A stretch of DNA of 64,000 nt from an uncultured Acetatifactor sp. (GCA_910585615.1 CAJUFO010000016.1:5716-69715), one strand, 5' to 3'; numbered from the stretch's first letter, positions 1 through 8,936 are shown. Numbers and translations: made by a program. The notes: generated by a model from the sequence alone, not told the origin.

Positions 1-427
1 CGTTGCGGATATAGTTTCCGGCGGAGCGGATATAGTTGTTCTCCTCATAGCCGGTGTCCATCCCCTGGCCGAAGCCGCCGAAGCCGAAACCCCCGAAAGG
101 GCCGCCGAAGCCCCAGAAAGCCCCGCCTCCCTGGCCGCCCTGGGCCCCGCCGGAAGAGCTTCTGCCGTAACCGCCGGAGGAGCTTCTGCCATAGCCGCCT
201 CCATACCCGGAACTGCCATAGCTGCCTCCGTAGCCAGAGGTGCGCTCCTTCATGATCTGCTGGTATGCCGCCTGGATCTCCTTGAATTTCTCCTCTGCCT
301 GGGCTTTGTTCGGATTGTTCACATTGGCATCGGGATGATACCTGCGGCTCAGCGCCTTATATGCTTTTTTGATTTCTTCCTCGGAAGCATTCCTGCTCAC
401 GCCTAACACACCGTAAGGGTCGTACAT
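1..427 (-). CDS. J-domain (DnaJ-like) protein, 3' end outside window
   Basis: The protein starts MYDPYGVLGVSRNASEEEI and has a complete J domain in its first 70 residues, including the HPD motif (RRYHPDAN) that stimulates the ATPase of DnaK-type chaperones. After the J domain comes a run rich in Gly, Ser, Tyr and Phe (GYGGSYGSSGYGG, then FGGFGFGGFG) like the G/F linker of class B J proteins. No zinc-finger CxxCxGxG repeats are seen before the sequence runs off the left edge, so this is not canonical DnaJ as far as visible. It lies 59 bases after the DUF5685 gene on the same strand and is probably its operon partner. The J domain is certain; the client or partner chaperone is not known. Confidence 0.9.
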   Translation of the reverse strand, partial: MYDPYGVLGVSRNASEEEIKKAYKALSRRYHPDANVNNPNKAQAEEKFKEIQAAYQQIMKERTSGYGGSYGSSGYGGGYGRSSSGGYGRSSSGGAQGGQGGGAFWGFGGPFGGFGFGGFGQGMDTGYEENNYIRSAGNYIRN

Positions 428-486
428 ATTTTCCTCGTTTCCCGGACAGATACCGCCGCCCAAAATTCTTGCAAAGCTTTACTCTA

Positions 487-1347
487 TCACGCTTCGGAGC
501 CCATGGACGTCACCCGCGCATGTTCCTTTTTCCGCTTCTCGCGGACAGCCTCATATCTGCCCCAGACACCGGAATACAGGATATTGCGGAGAATCTCCAC
601 GTTCTCCAGAATGGGAAGCTTCTCGAACTCCTTGCAGCACTCCGATATCATCATGGTCAGGATCGTCCTGCACTCCTCCTCGAAGTCAGGGCTTGCGTAC
701 CGGGGCTTCAGCGGATTCGGCGTCCCCTTCCTGATGTCCTCCTCCACGTCCTCATAGGCGTCGCACAGATAGATGAATTTCCCCAGGAAGAATCCCAGCC
801 TCCGCAGGTTCCCGGCCCATTCGTCCTCCCGCACCGCCATGATCTCCGCCATGACCCTGCCGAACAGCCCCGCCAAGGCATCGATGTCCGTGTCCTTTTC
901 CTTCTCCGCATCGGAGAAATCCTGCATCAGCAGGTTTATCTTCCGCACCTTGTCCGCGTAGATTGCCTTCAGCCTCCCGGCCTTTCCCTCCAGGAGCCTG
1001 CCGTAGGCCAGCTTCAGGATCTTCTTCTCATCCTCCCAGTCGTCCTGGCATTTATAATAGGCGAACAGCATGTTCATGTCCGCCGCGTACTCCGTGAATA
1101 CGTTCCTCCTGGTCTCATGGCTCTCGAAGGGATGGACGATGCACTTGCAGCTCTCCCGGCAGGTCTGGGGCTCATACAGCCCGGTCAGCAGGATGGCCAG
1201 GAAGGTCATGTCATAGCTCAGGGAAAGCTGTCCGCAGACGCCGTACTTCTTCTTCAGATCCCGGCACATGCCACAATAGTAGGAATGGTATACATCAAAT
1301 TCCTTGAACTTCATTTCTGCCTTGTTTACAATAATATACCCGAACAT
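487..1347 (-). CDS. DUF5685 family protein
   Basis: About 286 residues. The N-terminus MFGYIIVNKAEMKFKEFDVY followed by YYCGMCRDLKKKYG matches the Firmicutes DUF5685 family, whose function is unknown. Cysteines are prominent early (CGMC, and TCRESCKC near residue 75), suggesting a metal or iron-sulfur site; the rest is helical and charged. The family resembles small all-alpha proteins and I see no catalytic motif. The ATG at 1347 was chosen because a GGAGG box lies 7 bases upstream; an upstream in-frame extension lacks one. It sits between the zinc-ribbon membrane protein (41 bases upstream) and the J-domain gene (59 bases downstream), so the three probably form one transcript. Confidence 0.8.
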   Translation of the reverse strand: MFGYIIVNKAEMKFKEFDVYHSYYCGMCRDLKKKYGVCGQLSLSYDMTFLAILLTGLYEPQTCRESCKCIVHPFESHETRRNVFTEYAADMNMLFAYYKCQDDWEDEKKILKLAYGRLLEGKAGRLKAIYADKVRKINLLMQDFSDAEKEKDTDIDALAGLFGRVMAEIMAVREDEWAGNLRRLGFFLGKFIYLCDAYEDVEEDIRKGTPNPLKPRYASPDFEEECRTILTMMISECCKEFEKLPILENVEILRNILYSGVWGRYEAVREKRKKEHARVTSMGSEA

Positions 1348-1388
1348 CGCAAACCTCCACGGACATCCCGGCATCCCGGAACCAGTCT

Positions 1389-1781
1389 TCAGCTCTTTTT
1401 GATGAATTCATTTCCGCATTTCCTGCAGCTTATGGCAATCCTGCCCTTTCCCTTCGGTACACGGATCTTCTGCTTACAGTTCGGACATTTATAGATATGG
1501 TAGTCCTTGTGCTGGGCCAGCTCCTTCTTCTTTTTCAGGAAAAAGCTCCTGACCTTCATCTCGCGCTTCAGATACCACTGGTTCTCCAGAGAGCGCTTGC
1601 TCACGTTCCTTGAGAACATCCTGAAATACGCATATACCATCACTGCCGTGGCCAGCAGATAGAACGCCCCTCCTCCAATAAAGGAGACCAGCAGACATAC
1701 AATGGCGACAAACATCAGAAACTGGTTGAAACGATCCGTACCGTAGCGCCCCCACATAAACCGCTGCAGCTTTTCTCTCAT
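1389..1781 (-). CDS. Membrane protein with C-terminal zinc ribbon
   Basis: About 130 residues. Two adjacent hydrophobic segments (FLMFVAIVCLLVSFIGG and GAFYLLATAVMVYAYF, about residues 20-55) form a hairpin in the membrane, followed by a basic cytoplasmic stretch and a C-terminal zinc ribbon with two CxxC knuckles (YKCPNCKQKI and ISCRKCGNEF). The function is unknown; small TM plus zinc-ribbon proteins of this kind are common in Clostridia. The second of two close ATGs is preferred because AGGAGG is 7 bases before it and only 1-2 bases before the first. It is the first gene of the probable operon that continues into DUF5685 and the J-domain protein. Confidence 0.8.
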   Translation of the reverse strand: MREKLQRFMWGRYGTDRFNQFLMFVAIVCLLVSFIGGGAFYLLATAVMVYAYFRMFSRNVSKRSLENQWYLKREMKVRSFFLKKKKELAQHKDYHIYKCPNCKQKIRVPKGKGRIAISCRKCGNEFIKKS

Positions 1782-1833
1782 GCTCATTCCTCCTCAAAGG
1801 CAAAACAATACTTTCCTCCACCCACTATGTAAC

Positions 1834-1861
1834 ATTTTAAACTTTTTTGTAGGAAATACAA
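1834..1861 (-). promoter_or_regulatory. Candidate sigma-A promoter for the zinc-ribbon/DUF5685/J-domain operon
   Basis: On the minus strand TTGTAT (1856-1861) and TAAAAT (1834-1839) are separated by 16 bases, about 50 bases before the first gene. The surroundings are AT-rich. The -35 is imperfect, so this is a moderate call. Confidence 0.4.
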
Positions 1862-1884
1862 TAAAATAACTATAAAGAAAATTT

Positions 1885-1924
1885 AAAAAAAGCGCATGAC
1901 TGCAATTACAGCCATACGCTTTTC
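1885..1924 (-). terminator. Intrinsic terminator after tldE
   Basis: On the minus strand an imperfect hairpin begins AAAAGCG and closes CGCTTTTTTT, 40 bases after the tldE stop. It has an uninterrupted run of seven T after the stem, a classic rho-independent arrangement. Because the flanks are A and T runs on both sides it could also act in the opposite direction. Confidence 0.75.
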
Positions 1925-1962
1925 CACACTTTTCTTCTGCTGCCATTCACAATCGGCGCAAG

Positions 1963-3324
1963 TCACTCCTCGCCCGCGATGGCCAGGTTCCGGATCAGCA
2001 TCGAGGGGGAGCCGAATGTTCCCCGGACGAAATCCAGGTCTTTCCCCAGAACCTCCACACTTTTCAGCAAGTCGAAGAAGTTTCCGGATACGGTAAAATT
2101 CTTGACGGGAGCGGCTTTCGCGCCCTCCGCGATCAGGAATCCCCTGGCAGACAGGGAAAAGTCGCCGGTGACCGCGCTGGCACCCGCGTGCAGGCCTGTC
2201 AGCTCCGTCACATAGATGCCGTTGTCCGCCTTTCGCAGCAGGTCTTCCGGCACTTTCCCCGCTGTCTTCTCCCCGACCTCTCCATCGGGCCGGATGTAAA
2301 AGGTAAAGGGGCTGACGCCAATGACAGAGGCATAGGAAGGCCTGCCCGCGTTTCCAGTGGACTTCACCCCCGCATTGGCCGCTGTCTTCAGGTTGTGCAG
2401 CAGCGTGGTGAGGACGCCGTCCTCCACTACATTTTTGGCGTAGGTGGCAACGCCCTCTCCGTCAAAGCTCCTCTTCATTACGCTGTTGTGATATGACGGG
2501 TCGTCCACGATGGTGATGAAGTCCGCGGCGATTTTTTCCCCTTCTTTTCCGTTCAGCAAAGACATTCCCTTCTGGGCCGCCTCCGCGGAGAAGACGGAAG
2601 CATATGTCATCAACAGCGTGGCCATGGTCTTGTTGGAGAATACCACCGTGTACTTTCCGCTGGGCACGCTGCCCGCGCCTATGGCGGCCACCGCGTCCTC
2701 CACCGCGTCCGCCGCGATGGCTTTGATATCAAAATCCTTCATGTCGCCTAACTTCATCTCAAAGCCGTCGTACATTTCCCCGCTGTCGGCTACCAGAGGC
2801 ATGGCATAGCACATAGCGCTCTTCACCCTATCCTCCAGATCCAGGCCGTTGGAATTGTATAGGGCATACTTTTCCGCCTCATAGGCCATATAGGCCTGGG
2901 TGCCGTCCGTCACTCGCTGATCCGCCCGGTACAGCTCCTTTTGCAGAGCCAGCGCGGCATCCGTCAGCTCGCCGCCTGTGGGCTGGGTCATGCTGCTCTC
3001 TTCCGGTGCCGCGTACCGGTCTCCCTTTTCATGGATGAAGGCCTTCTCCTCGCTCTCGATGGAGCCCGCATTGTCCAGGGCCCTGAGCACCAGGGACTTG
3101 GCTTCCTCCTCCGTGCAGTTTTCCGTGGAGGCATAGCCCGCCTTCCCGTCCAGGACGCAGCGGAAGCACACTCCGGAGCTGTTCTGTGTGCTGTAGCCCT
3201 TTACCTCCTCCTGATAAATCTCCACGGAAGCAGACTCGCTCTCCGTATAATACAGCTCATAATCCGCAATCCTGTTTTCCCGGGCGTATCTAATCACGGC
3301 TTCCTTGAATTCCTGATATGTCAT
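1963..3324 (-). CDS. tldE: TldE/PmbA-type subunit of the TldD/E metalloprotease
   Basis: 453 residues, the usual length for the TldD/PmbA family. It has the family fold signs (ESASVEIYQEEVKGYSTQ near the start; AGNAGRPSYASV and LTGLHAGASAVTGDFS near the end) but no HExxxH motif, which identifies it as the non-catalytic TldE/PmbA partner. TldD and TldE form a heterodimer that degrades unfolded peptides and trims the leader of some modified peptides. The ATG is preceded by GAGAGG at 5 bases. It follows tldD by 61 bases, so both are co-transcribed. The TldD/E assignment is firm; the natural substrate is not visible, and no RiPP precursor lies nearby. Confidence 0.9.
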   Translation of the reverse strand: MTYQEFKEAVIRYARENRIADYELYYTESESASVEIYQEEVKGYSTQNSSGVCFRCVLDGKAGYASTENCTEEEAKSLVLRALDNAGSIESEEKAFIHEKGDRYAAPEESSMTQPTGGELTDAALALQKELYRADQRVTDGTQAYMAYEAEKYALYNSNGLDLEDRVKSAMCYAMPLVADSGEMYDGFEMKLGDMKDFDIKAIAADAVEDAVAAIGAGSVPSGKYTVVFSNKTMATLLMTYASVFSAEAAQKGMSLLNGKEGEKIAADFITIVDDPSYHNSVMKRSFDGEGVATYAKNVVEDGVLTTLLHNLKTAANAGVKSTGNAGRPSYASVIGVSPFTFYIRPDGEVGEKTAGKVPEDLLRKADNGIYVTELTGLHAGASAVTGDFSLSARGFLIAEGAKAAPVKNFTVSGNFFDLLKSVEVLGKDLDFVRGTFGSPSMLIRNLAIAGEE

Positions 3325-3385
3325 CTTAACCTCTCATTCCGCCTGTCATCGGCACATATTCCTGCACAGTCAGTCCTGGAGCTCC

Positions 3386-4765
3386 CTAGCGTCCTCCCAC
3401 TACAATGGAAGAGACTCTGATCAATGGCTGTCCTACATCTGTAGGAATGCTGCCGGAGGAAGCGCCGCACATGCCCTGGGCCCTGGCCACGTTCTTTCCC
3501 ACCATATCGATATTCATCAGTATCTCAGAGCCTTTGCCGATAAGGCTGGCTCCCCGAACCGGTTCGCAGATCTCTCCGTTTCGGATGACATAGCCCTCGT
3601 CCACGGAAAAGTTGAACTGGCCTGTCACAGGGTTCACGGAGCCGCCGCCCATGCTCTTTGCATAGAGACCGTATCCGATGGAAGCGATGATGTCCCTGTC
3701 CTCGTCCTCTCCCGCTGCTATGTAGGTGTTGGTCATGCGGGATGTGGGCTCAAACTGGTAGCTCTGGCGTCTAGAGTTTCCGGTGGACGCCATGCCCATC
3801 CTGCGTCCGTTCAGCTTATCGATCATATAGTTTTTCAGGATGCCGTTTTCAATGAGCACATTCCTCCGGGCCGGAGTCCCCTCGTCGTCGATATTGAAGG
3901 AACCCCAGGCATTGGGAATGGTGCCGTCGTCGATGGCCGTCACCTTCGCATTGGCAATCTGCTCTCCCAGCTTCCCGGCAAACTGGGACTGGCCCAGGGC
4001 TACGGAGCTTGCCTCCAGAGAATGCCCGCAGGCCTCGTGGAAAATCACGCCTCCGAATCCGTTCTCAATGGCTACAGGCATGGTGCCCGCTTTGATATAA
4101 CCCGCGTGCAGCATGGTGACTGCCTGGCGGGAAGCCTCCCTGCCAAGAGCCTTGGGGTCATATTCCTCCAATAATTCCATCCCTTTCCGTGCGCCGTGGT
4201 TTACGGCGCCGTCCTGGTTCTCCCCATTCCCGCTGGCGATGGAAGAAACGATGACCCTGGTGCGGATCTGTCTGTCCTGGGCGAAGAGTCCCTCGCTGGT
4301 GGCGATGAGAATCTTGTGGTCCACCTCCAGGAAGGTGCCGCTGACCTGGCTGATTTCATCGCTGTAGTCCTTTGCCGCCAGACAGGCCTGGCGCAGATAG
4401 TCGATTTTTTCCGCGTTGCACACATCCCCGGGCACCACCCTCACTGGGTGGATGTTCCCGAACAGGCGCTCCCTCAGGACGATGTCCCGGACAAGGGGCA
4501 TTCCCGTAAGGGCATCGGCCACCTTGGAGGCACAGCCTAGAATCGCCTCCGGCGCCAGGGAAGAGGCCGAACCCGACACGCAGCGGGTTCCCTTGAATAT
4601 GCGGATGCCCACGCCGGAAATCACGGTATCCCCGATTTTGTCCGTCTTGCCGGAGATGATGTTGATGTTTTTGTTCAGGCTGTGCTCCGCGAACACCTCC
4701 GCGTAGTCAGCGCCGGTTGCCAGGGCCCGCCGCAGCGCTTCTTTTACCAGTTCTCTTAATAGCAT
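3386..4765 (-). CDS. tldD: TldD catalytic subunit of the TldD/E metalloprotease
   Basis: 459 residues. The zinc-binding HEACGH motif is at about residues 243-248 in GGVIFHEACGHSLEA, and C-terminal cysteine and glycine motifs (GMCGASSGSIPTDVGQP) match TldD. This is the catalytic half of the TldD/E protease. The start at 4765 was chosen for the GGAGG box 7 bases upstream; a longer in-frame start at 4792 has none. The gene follows pnp with a terminator-like hairpin between them (4833-4856), so it may use its own promoter or read-through. tldE follows directly. Confidence 0.92.
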   Translation of the reverse strand: MLLRELVKEALRRALATGADYAEVFAEHSLNKNINIISGKTDKIGDTVISGVGIRIFKGTRCVSGSASSLAPEAILGCASKVADALTGMPLVRDIVLRERLFGNIHPVRVVPGDVCNAEKIDYLRQACLAAKDYSDEISQVSGTFLEVDHKILIATSEGLFAQDRQIRTRVIVSSIASGNGENQDGAVNHGARKGMELLEEYDPKALGREASRQAVTMLHAGYIKAGTMPVAIENGFGGVIFHEACGHSLEASSVALGQSQFAGKLGEQIANAKVTAIDDGTIPNAWGSFNIDDEGTPARRNVLIENGILKNYMIDKLNGRRMGMASTGNSRRQSYQFEPTSRMTNTYIAAGEDEDRDIIASIGYGLYAKSMGGGSVNPVTGQFNFSVDEGYVIRNGEICEPVRGASLIGKGSEILMNIDMVGKNVARAQGMCGASSGSIPTDVGQPLIRVSSIVVGGR

Positions 4766-4832
4766 AAATAACCTCCTGTTCCAGTTCCGCATCCGTGGAC
4801 TGTCTTTATACTGAATACTTACATATAATACA

Positions 4833-4856
4833 GGGAGACCGCTCTCACAGTCTCCC
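4833..4856 (-). terminator. Terminator-like hairpin after pnp
   Basis: Arms GGGAGAC and GTCTCCC pair around a 10-base loop, 42 bases after the pnp stop. On the minus strand TGTATTATAT follows, a weak T-rich tail. It probably ends most pnp transcripts before tldD. Confidence 0.6.
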
Positions 4857-4897
4857 TTCCTTATACCATTTTCATCGGCTGTTATACTACGAATCTG

Positions 4898-7000
4898 TCA
4901 GTTTTTCTTCACCTGCTGCGCCACATCCTTCATGGAGAAGCTGATTCTGCCCATTTTGTCCTTGCCAAGGCAGACTACCGTGACCACATCCCCCAGGGTC
5001 AGCACATCCTCCACCCGGTTGATTCTCTCCCTTGCAATCTTGGAAATGTGCACCATCCCCTCCTTGCCGGGGGCGAACTCCAGGAACGCGCCGAACTCCT
5101 TGATGCTGACCACCTTACCCTGGAAAATCTGGCCTGCCTCGAAGTCCATGACGATGGTCTTGACCATGTCCACGGCCTTGTCCATCATTTCCTTGTCAGT
5201 GCCGCATACGGAGACATTGCCGTCATCGGTGATGTCGATCTTCACGCCTGTGCGGGCGATGATCTCATTGATGGTCTTTCCTCTCTGGCCCACCACATCC
5301 CCGATTTTCTCGGGATCGATCTGGATGGAGATAATCTTGGGCGCGTAAGGGCCTACCTCCGCCCTGGGCGCGGAGATGGCGGGCTTCATGCAGTTGTCCA
5401 TGATGAAGAGCCTTGCCTCGCGGCATCTGGCGATAGCGCCCTCCACGATGGGCCTGGTCAGTCCGTGAATCTTGATGTCCATCTGGATGGCCGTGATGCC
5501 CTCGGTGGTGCCCGTGACCTTGAAGTCCATGTCCCCGAAGAAGTCCTCCAGGCCCTGGATGTCCGTCAACAGGACGAAGTCGTCGTCCGTGTCCCCAGTC
5601 ACCAGGCCGCAGGAGATGCCTGCCACCATCTTCCTGATGGGCACGCCCGCAGCCATCAGGGACATGCAGGACGCACAGGTGGACGCCATGGAGGTGGATC
5701 CGTTGGACTCGAAGGTCTCGGACACCGTGCGGATGGCATAGGGGAACTCCTCCTCGCTGGGAAGCACGGGGATAAGCGCCCTCTCCGCCAATGCGCCATG
5801 GCCGATTTCACGCCGTCCAGGGCCTCTGGAAGGCTTGGTCTCGCCTACGGAGTAGGAGGGGAAGTTGTAATGGTGCATATATCTCTTGCTGACCTCGTTC
5901 TCGTCCAGGCCGTCAATCCTCTGGGCCTCGGACAGGGGAGCCAGGGTACATACGTTGCAAATCTGGGTCTGGCCTCTGGTGAACATGGCGGAGCCATGCA
6001 CCCGGGGGATGATGTCCACTTCCGCGGCAAGAGGACGGATCTGCGTGATTTCACGTCCGTCAGGCCGTTTGTGGTCTTTCAGGATCATCTTGCGCACGGT
6101 CTTCTTCTCGTACTGATAGACCGCCTCGCCCAGGATGGCCAGCCACTCCTCGTTCTCCGCGAAAGCCTCCTCCAGCTTCTCGGTGATGGCCCTGATATTC
6201 CCCTCCCTGGTCTGCTTGTCGTCGGTGAACACCGCTACCTCCATCTCCTGGGGAGGCACAATCTTCTTGATTTCCTCGAACATCTCCTGGGGGATGGCGC
6301 AGCTGGTGTATTCATGCTTCGGTTTGCCGCACTCGGCCACAATCTTGTCGATGAACGCGATGATGGTCTGGTTGATCTCATGGGCCTTGTAGATGGCCTC
6401 AATCATCCGCTCCTCCGGCACCTCATTGGCTCCGGCCTCGATCATGATGACCTTCTCCCTGGTGGAGGCCACGGTCAGGTTCAAATCGCCCTTCTTCCAC
6501 TCCTCCTGGGAAGGATTGACTACAAGTTCGCCATCCACCAGGCCCATCTGGGTCATGGCGCAGGGGCCGTCAAAGGGGATGTCCGAAATGCAGGTGGCGA
6601 TGGCGGCTCCCAGCATGGCCACAATCTCGGGGCGGCATGCGGGATCCACGCTCATGACCATGTTGTTCAGGGTCACGTCATTGCGGTAATCCTTGGGGAA
6701 CAGGGGACGCATGGGCCTGTCGATGACGCGGCTGGTGAGCACGGCGTTCTCGCTGGCCTTTCCCTCCCTCTTGTTGAAGCCGCCGGGAATCTTCCCCACG
6801 GCGTACATCTTCTCCTCGAACTCCACGCTTAAGGGGAAGAAATCGATTCCCTCCCTGGGCTTCTCGGACGCTGTGGCGGTGGACAATACCACCGTGTCCC
6901 CATAGTGCATGAACGCGCATCCGTTGGCCTGCTTGCCCACGCGGTCGATGTCCACCTTCAGCGTGCGGCCTCCTAATTCCATTTCATAGGTCTTGTACAT
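4898..7000 (-). CDS. pnp: Polynucleotide phosphorylase
   Basis: About 700 residues, the family norm. Two RNase PH domains flank an all-alpha linker, followed by KH (about residues 555-615, KIGDVVGQRGKTINEI) and S1 (about 620-690, GKVVSIKEFGAFLEF) RNA-binding domains. The second RNase PH domain carries TKPSRGPGRREIGHGALAER and DFFGDMDFKVTG, with the conserved acidic residues of the active site. The enzyme degrades RNA 3' to 5' using phosphate and can add tails. The ATG at 7000 has GGAGG 7 bases upstream. It follows rpsO, the classic rpsO-pnp order; a hairpin lies between them. A SUV3-like RNA helicase, the mitochondrial PNPase partner, is encoded at 49.4 kb. Confidence 0.97.
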   Translation of the reverse strand: MYKTYEMELGGRTLKVDIDRVGKQANGCAFMHYGDTVVLSTATASEKPREGIDFFPLSVEFEEKMYAVGKIPGGFNKREGKASENAVLTSRVIDRPMRPLFPKDYRNDVTLNNMVMSVDPACRPEIVAMLGAAIATCISDIPFDGPCAMTQMGLVDGELVVNPSQEEWKKGDLNLTVASTREKVIMIEAGANEVPEERMIEAIYKAHEINQTIIAFIDKIVAECGKPKHEYTSCAIPQEMFEEIKKIVPPQEMEVAVFTDDKQTREGNIRAITEKLEEAFAENEEWLAILGEAVYQYEKKTVRKMILKDHKRPDGREITQIRPLAAEVDIIPRVHGSAMFTRGQTQICNVCTLAPLSEAQRIDGLDENEVSKRYMHHYNFPSYSVGETKPSRGPGRREIGHGALAERALIPVLPSEEEFPYAIRTVSETFESNGSTSMASTCASCMSLMAAGVPIRKMVAGISCGLVTGDTDDDFVLLTDIQGLEDFFGDMDFKVTGTTEGITAIQMDIKIHGLTRPIVEGAIARCREARLFIMDNCMKPAISAPRAEVGPYAPKIISIQIDPEKIGDVVGQRGKTINEIIARTGVKIDITDDGNVSVCGTDKEMMDKAVDMVKTIVMDFEAGQIFQGKVVSIKEFGAFLEFAPGKEGMVHISKIARERINRVEDVLTLGDVVTVVCLGKDKMGRISFSMKDVAQQVKKN

Positions 7001-7234
7001 ATTTTTCCTCCATTCCACCGTTCCTACGGCTGTTTATGGCGACAGGAGAGAATCCCCCCTGCCGCATGATAAGGAACAGAAGACACCGAAACTACTGAAA
7101 AAAATATGCGGAACGCCCGAAGCCCATATCCTTTTCAGCGGTCTCGGAACTTTCTTCTGTTCCCTGTTGCTCTATAGCTTCATTCAAAAGCTTCCTTCAA
7201 AAGCTCCATCCAGAATCAGGAACAATCCAAGAAT

Positions 7235-7272
7235 AAGCAGACCTGAGCCGTTTTTCCGCCTCAAGTCTGCTT
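7235..7272 (-). terminator. Hairpin between rpsO and pnp
   Basis: Arms beginning AAGCAGAC and ending GTCTGCTT make a stem of about 14 pairs with small mismatches, 15 bases after the rpsO stop. The T tail is short (TATTC), so it may be a terminator of rpsO or an RNA-processing site separating rpsO from pnp messages, as known in other bacteria. Confidence 0.55.
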
Positions 7273-7286
7273 TCTCTATGATTGCC

Positions 7287-7553
7287 TTATTTTCTTAAGC
7301 CGAGCCTCTCAATCAGAGCACGATATCTCTCGATATCCTTCTTCTTCAGGTACTCCAGCAGACCGCGCCTCTGGCCTACCATCTTCAGCATGCCGCGGCG
7401 GGAGTGGTGATCCTTGGGGTTCACTTTCAGATGCTCTGTGAGCTCCTGAATCCTTGCGGTCAGCACCGCCACCTGAACCTCGGGCGAACCTGTGTCGCCG
7501 GGCGTCCTTGCGTACTCATTCATGATTGCTGTCTTTTTTTCCTTAGAAATCAT
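7287..7553 (-). CDS. rpsO: 30S ribosomal protein S15
   Basis: 88 residues, the normal length. The family signature TGSPEVQVAVLTARI is followed by LTEHLKVNPKDHHSRRGML and QRRGLLEYLKKKDIERY, which bind 16S rRNA helix 22 and bridge to 23S. The ATG at 7553 has AGGAGG at 8 bases. It has its own consensus-like promoter about 115 bases upstream and leads into pnp. The 5' leader of over 100 bases could hold an S15 autoregulatory structure; I did not identify a specific one. Confidence 0.98.
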   Translation of the reverse strand: MISKEKKTAIMNEYARTPGDTGSPEVQVAVLTARIQELTEHLKVNPKDHHSRRGMLKMVGQRRGLLEYLKKKDIERYRALIERLGLRK

Positions 7554-7666
7554 TTCTCTCTTTCCTCCTGGCATTATAATCGCCTGACACTAAGACCGGG
7601 TCGGAGCGTCCCGTATCCGAGCATCGGCTGTGACGGACAGTCTCTGTCTCGTCTTCCACATCCGTT

Positions 7667-7695
7667 ATCATAGCATATCCCTAAAGGATTGTAAA
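7667..7695 (-). promoter_or_regulatory. Sigma-A promoter of rpsO-pnp
   Basis: Minus-strand TTTACA (7690-7695) and TATGAT (7667-7672) are spaced by exactly 17 bases and lie about 115 bases before the rpsO start codon. Confidence 0.75.
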
Positions 7696-7710
7696 GCGGT
7701 ATTTCGAATT

Positions 7711-7833
7711 CTTACACACTTCCCGTCATGCCGCCTGCGGCATCAGTGCCATTCTTAACGGCACAAATAATCCGTGTGTAAAGCTTGAAATTACTTAGCG
7801 AGGTACTTTCGAGCTTAGTGATTTCCTTCACAC
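7711..7833. other. Structured intergenic region with nested hairpins
   Basis: This stretch between the rpsO promoter and the end of the NlpC/P60 gene holds several inverted repeats: ATGCC/GGCAT (7728-7743), GTGCC/GGCAC (7746-7764) and an imperfect 12-bp stem AAATTACTTAGC/GCTTAGTGATTT (7788-7824). Outer arms TTACACAC (7712-7719) and GTGTGTAA (7774-7781) pair around the first two. It probably ends the hydrolase transcript, but is more elaborate than a simple terminator and has no long T run. Confidence 0.5.
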
Positions 7834-7834
7834 A

Positions 7835-8872
7835 TTAATCCTGAAGAACCCTGACGTATTTCACCGGGGTGCGGTAGTTGTAGTTGCTTATCTTTATGCC
7901 TGTCCGCTCTGTGCTGGCATGTATCACCTGGCCGCCTCCGATGTAGATTGCCACATGGTTGATGTAGCCGCCCTTCCCATAGAAAATCAGGTCGCCGGGC
8001 AGCAGCTGATCGGCGGAGATCGACGTCCCCACAGTGGCCTGAGCTGCTGCCACACGGGGCATGGAAATGCCGTACTTCGCGAATATGCTCAGCACGAAAC
8101 CGGAGCAGTCAGCGCCGTTGGTCAGGCTGGTGCCTCCCCACACGTAGGGGTTCCCCAGGAACTGCTTGGCATACTCTGTCAAATCCACCCGCACGTCCGA
8201 AACGCCCGCGCCGTAGAGCAGCTCCGTCATGGTGATGGCGGTATCCAGCTTCGTCACCACGTCCACATACTCCGCGGACACATACACCTCATCGCTGTCC
8301 ACGGCAACCTTCACCCAGCCGTCTATGGTCTCCAGGTAATCCAGCTCTTCGCCCTGCCTGATCTGCGTCACCACGGGGCTCTCCGTGTTCGGGCTCTCCC
8401 GGACGTTCAGGCCGTCCGTATTGGCCACAGCCACCGTGCGGACGAGGTCATTGGCCATGAGCTTGGCGTCCGGGCCGGTGAGCAGATAGTCCAGGCTCAC
8501 ATACCCTTCCACCTCGCCGGACTGGATATGGGCCCAGCCGTCCGCAGTGTCCAGCACCTCGCAGGCAGCGCCTCTCGGCATCTTCCCCACAAGCTTCCCG
8601 TCCAGGGAAGGCACCGCCCGTACATTAAGAAGCTCGTCCGATATGTTGGAGATGCCGATATTGGTATACCCGTATGAAGCACCCTGGGCCTGGGCCGCAA
8701 GCTCGATATATTCCTCCGTGGACAGATTCGTCTCCAGAACGGATGTCACACCGGCCGACTGCAACACATTCCCTGTATCCTCCACGGCAAACGCTGTCAG
8801 AGGCTGCAATGCCATACAGAGCATCAGGCCGGCGGAAGCTGCGTAAATCTTTCTGTTCTTCAAATATCTCAT
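7835..8872 (-). CDS. Secreted NlpC/P60 (C40) peptidoglycan hydrolase with SH3 domains
   Basis: 345 residues. A signal peptide occupies the first 30 residues (NRKIYAASAGLMLCMALQP). Two bacterial SH3 domains follow (about 55-120 and 145-210; VPSLDGKLVGKMPRG and SPNTESPVVTQIRQG), then an NlpC/P60 domain. The catalytic Cys is in GADCSGFVLS (about residue 255) and the His in YINHVAIYIG. Such enzymes cleave the D-Glu to diamino-acid bond in peptidoglycan stem peptides. The ATG at 8872 has AGGAG at 8 bases. It has a perfect-consensus promoter with a WalR-like box in the leader, which fits control by the cell-wall WalRK system. It is a single-gene unit ended by the structured region downstream. Confidence 0.93.
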   Translation of the reverse strand: MRYLKNRKIYAASAGLMLCMALQPLTAFAVEDTGNVLQSAGVTSVLETNLSTEEYIELAAQAQGASYGYTNIGISNISDELLNVRAVPSLDGKLVGKMPRGAACEVLDTADGWAHIQSGEVEGYVSLDYLLTGPDAKLMANDLVRTVAVANTDGLNVRESPNTESPVVTQIRQGEELDYLETIDGWVKVAVDSDEVYVSAEYVDVVTKLDTAITMTELLYGAGVSDVRVDLTEYAKQFLGNPYVWGGTSLTNGADCSGFVLSIFAKYGISMPRVAAAQATVGTSISADQLLPGDLIFYGKGGYINHVAIYIGGGQVIHASTERTGIKISNYNYRTPVKYVRVLQD

Positions 8873-8919
8873 GTATATCACTCCTATATTTAAGTTTTAT
8901 TAAATGTTTGACAAAATTA

Positions 8920-8936
8920 TTACGAATTTGTTACAT
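8920..8936 (-). promoter_or_regulatory. Possible WalR-like operator in the leader of the NlpC/P60 gene
   Basis: On the minus strand TGTAAC, five bases, then CGTAAT resembles the WalR consensus TGTWAH-N5-TGTWAH with one mismatch. It lies just after the predicted transcription start, where binding would be expected to repress. The match is short and could be chance in an AT-rich leader. Confidence 0.3.

Noticed and set aside
5048..6832. Long open frame on the plus strand
   Set aside because: It is antisense to pnp, lacks a ribosome site and family motifs, and arises from high GC. The same holds for 51923-53950, 8954-10486 and 59696-61096.
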